From contig NZ_SPQQ01000017.1 of NCBI RefSeq assembly GCF_004766045.1, forward strand, positions 1-64,000: a stretch of DNA of 64,000 nucleotides, given 5' to 3'. Origin of the DNA: Desulfosporosinus fructosivorans. Its GTDB lineage: Bacteria > Bacillota > Desulfitobacteriia > Desulfitobacteriales > Desulfitobacteriaceae. Positions 61,976 through 64,000 of the stretch are shown one piece after another. Below the pieces are notes generated by a model. It saw nothing but the letters and a program-made list of their open reading frames with translations. It was not told where the DNA came from and made no database searches. The position numbers and the translations under genes are program-made. Within the stretch, counting starts at the first letter, position 1. The number at the start of each line of letters is the position of its first letter.

Positions 61976-63861
61976 TCAAACGGACTTACCTAATAGCAAT
62001 TTACTTTTAAAATTCAATAGCCTTGCAGAGTTTAAAACAACTACAACTGAACCCACATTGTGCACTAAGGCACCTAATATCGGGTTTAAAATACCTGTCA
62101 TCGCTAGTATAATCGCCACAAAATTAAGAATCAAAGAAAGTGCTAAATTCAGCTTAATTGTTGACATTGTCTTTTGAGATAGACTTAATAGGTGTGGAAT
62201 ACATTTAATGTCATCACTGATAAGGGCAATGTCTGCTGCATCAATAGCAATATCACTACCAATACCACCCATAGCAATACCGACATATGCCTTTTTAAGG
62301 GCGGGTGCATCATTAATACCATCACCAACCATGCAAACTAACTCATTTTTAACTGATATTGCTCAATTGCACACATTTTATCTTCTGGCAAACATTCCGA
62401 ATAAAAACTAGTAATACCAACACTCTTGGCAATATGAGAAGCTGCTTGTGGGTTATCTCCAGTTAGTAATACACTTTTTACATTGAGAGCTTTAATCTTC
62501 CTAATTACATCGGCTGATTCTTTGCGTAATGTATCAGATAAAGCAACAAAACCTGCCTCACATCCATTTATAGCAATATAGATAACTGTGCACCCTTCAT
62601 TTCTGTATCCAGTAACCTTGTCTAACAGTTCTTGAGATATAACTACTGAGTTTTCAAGTAGTAATTCTTTATTTCCTGCCAAAATTGTATTACCTGAAAT
62701 AACTGCTTTCACACCACGACCTGCAATCATTAGAAATTCTTCTGGCTCTTCTAAAGTCGTATCTGACAAAGTTCTAAAATGCGAAACAATAGCCTGTCCT
62801 AATGGATGCTCGGAACGTAATTCAGCAGAAACTGCCAGTTTTAATAATTTTTCTGAACTTATATTTGCATTTAAGCTTTCTACTGCTACAACAGTTGGTT
62901 TACCATAAGTAAGTGTGCCAGTTTTATCAAAGGCGATTCTAGTCACTTTTGCTAGTCTTTCAAGAGCATCCCCTTCACGGACAAGAATTCCATATTTGGT
63001 AGCGTTTCCAATACCAGCCATAATGGCGGTAGGGGTTGCAAGTACTAAAGCACATGGGCAGAACACAACAAGAATGGTAACTGAACGAATTATCTCTCCC
63101 GTAACAAACCATGTACCAATTGCAGATACGAGAGCAATCACAACTATCCAAGTAGCCCATCTATCTGCCATACCTACAATTTTAGCTTTGCTTGCATCAG
63201 CAGACTCTACGAGTCTAATCATTCTCTGTAGTGAACTATCCTCTCCAACTTTAGTAGCTTTCATATCAAATGTTCCGAACTGGTTTACCGTACCGCTAGA
63301 AACCTCATCACCAACACCTTTGTCAACTGGCAGCGATTCACCTGTCATTACCGATTGATTAATAGAGGTTTGTCCAGAAATAATCACTCCATCAACAGTA
63401 ATGGTTTCACCTGCAAGCACACGGAGCATATCGCCAATCTGAACTTGCTCGGCAGGAATTATAGTTTCTACTCCATTACGAACAATTCTAGCAGTGTGAG
63501 GGGTAAGATGTACCAATTTTTCAATACCAGCACGAGCCTTTGCAACAGTACGTTCCTCTAATAACGCACCTAAAGTCATAATGAAGGCAACCTCGCCCGC
63601 TGCAAAAATTTCACCAATCAATACAGCAGCAACAAGTGCAAGTGCAACCAAAACGTCTGCTTTAATATCAAATTCATGTACAAGCCCTTCAATTGCACCT
63701 TTAACGATAGGAACACCACACAAAATAATCGCTAACCAGGCGAGATCAATCTTTAAATTTCCAATATGAAAAAAGCTAATAATTAATGATAAGGCGGATA
63801 TTACTAGAAATAGTATGATTCGTTTTTCTTCATTTTTGAACAACTCAATTAATCTTTTCAT
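61976..63861 (-). pseudogene. CadA/ZiaA-type heavy-metal P1B ATPase interrupted by one frameshift
   Basis: The first frame (63861-62338, 507 residues) carries ITGESLPVDKG-like MTGESLPVDKG, the metal motif VFCPCALVLATPTA, the phosphorylation motif FDKTGTLTYGK and HP of SEHPLGQA. The second frame (62332-61976 and a few codons before) carries MVGDGINDAPALKKAYVGIA and the last helices with HNVGSVVVVLNSARLL. They join by a single -1 step at a run of five A residues near 62347 (CAGTTAAAAATGAG on the minus strand). No N-terminal HMA domain is present. Length after correction is about 625 residues, normal for Zn/Cd/Pb exporters. Either a true mutation, an assembly error or frameshifting. Confidence 0.9.
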
Positions 63862-63889
63862 TTCATCTTTTACCCCATCCTTGTTCTAT

Positions 63890-64000
63890 TCATGTCCCAA
63901 TGGTCTCCTTAATACGTGAGCATGCCAAATTCGCTATGATATCATCTGCTCCTAGTTCTTTGGCAACTATAATTTCGATTTGGGGGAATTGTGCCTTAAT
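63890..64000 (-). CDS. C-terminal end of an unrecognised protein (runs off window)
   Basis: The last 36 residues of a frame that enters at 64000 and stops at 63890 (IKAQFPQIEIIVAKELGADD, then IIANLACSRIKETIGT). The stop is 29 bp before the P-type ATPase start, so the two may share a transcript. I do not recognise the family from this fragment. Confidence 0.55.
   Translation of the reverse strand: MKAQFPQIEIIVAKELGADDIIANLACSRIKETIGT

Noticed and set aside
8215..64000. CRISPR arrays, complete insertion sequences or rRNA genes
   Set aside because: No regularly spaced repeats, transposase or integrase frames, or rRNA-like stretches were found on reading.

Overview
The window reads as chromosome of an anaerobic, low-GC, probably spore-forming Firmicute of the Desulfosporosinus/Desulfitobacterium kind (Peptococcaceae). 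This is an inference from gene content and style: strong AGGAGG ribosome sites, many TTG and GTG starts, Fe-S proteins, a Tat-exported [NiFe] hydrogenase, lysine fermentation, a KinB-like sensor kinase and c-di-GMP-type proteins. No rRNA, intact tRNA, CRISPR array, intact transposase or integrase was seen.

Layout. 1-4.4 kb: a 2-hydroxyacid module on the minus strand (LarA-family racemase, split UxaA/SuyAB-like lyase) bracketed by two copies of a FadR-type GntR regulator, with a TGGT-N3-ACCA operator and a half-site array before the lyase. 4.5-20.7 kb: mixed housekeeping and stress genes (DUF2680, two DUF2382 proteins, secreted metallo-beta-lactamase plus DUF3006, sensor kinase, rhodanese lipoprotein, peptidoglycan-binding protein, Fe-S protein, threonine aldolase, HxlR regulator with divergent FMN reductase, ABC exporter, SCP2 protein, small ferredoxin, lipase-like hydrolase). 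21-28.4 kb: two tandem 742-residue CoA-transferases and a PAS-GGDEF-EAL protein whose catalytic motifs look dead. 28.7-34.8 kb: a compact lysine-fermentation cluster (kamA, kdd, kamD, kamE, kal, kce). 34.9-41 kb: ferritin-like protein, nitroreductase, LutBA-like Fe-S pair, adenine deaminase.

41-45.4 kb is a decayed accessory patch: an XRE repressor with a two-operator divergent switch, a receiver-only response regulator, a DUF4238 fragment, a tRNA-Thr relic, and a P-type ATPase pseudogene. It is followed by an intact minus-strand hydrogenase locus (45.5-54.1 kb: small and large subunits, maturation protease, hypA-B-C-D-E-F) with a likely Fur box in front. 55.8-61.1 kb is a ferric-siderophore uptake locus with Fur boxes in its divergent promoter region. 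The right end (61.1-64 kb) is again worn: a UPF0060/YnfA pseudogene with two stop codons and a Cd/Zn-type P-type ATPase interrupted by one frameshift.

How parts may work together: the racemase/lyase module and LutBA both serve short 2-hydroxyacids; the SCP2 gene and both CoA-transferase genes share a TGAATR-type palindrome that resembles TetR-family FadR operators, suggesting one lipid/acyl-CoA regulon; and iron supply (Fur) appears to be tied to both siderophore uptake and the [NiFe] hydrogenase. All start sites were chosen by eye from ribosome-binding sites and paralogue alignment; no searches were run.
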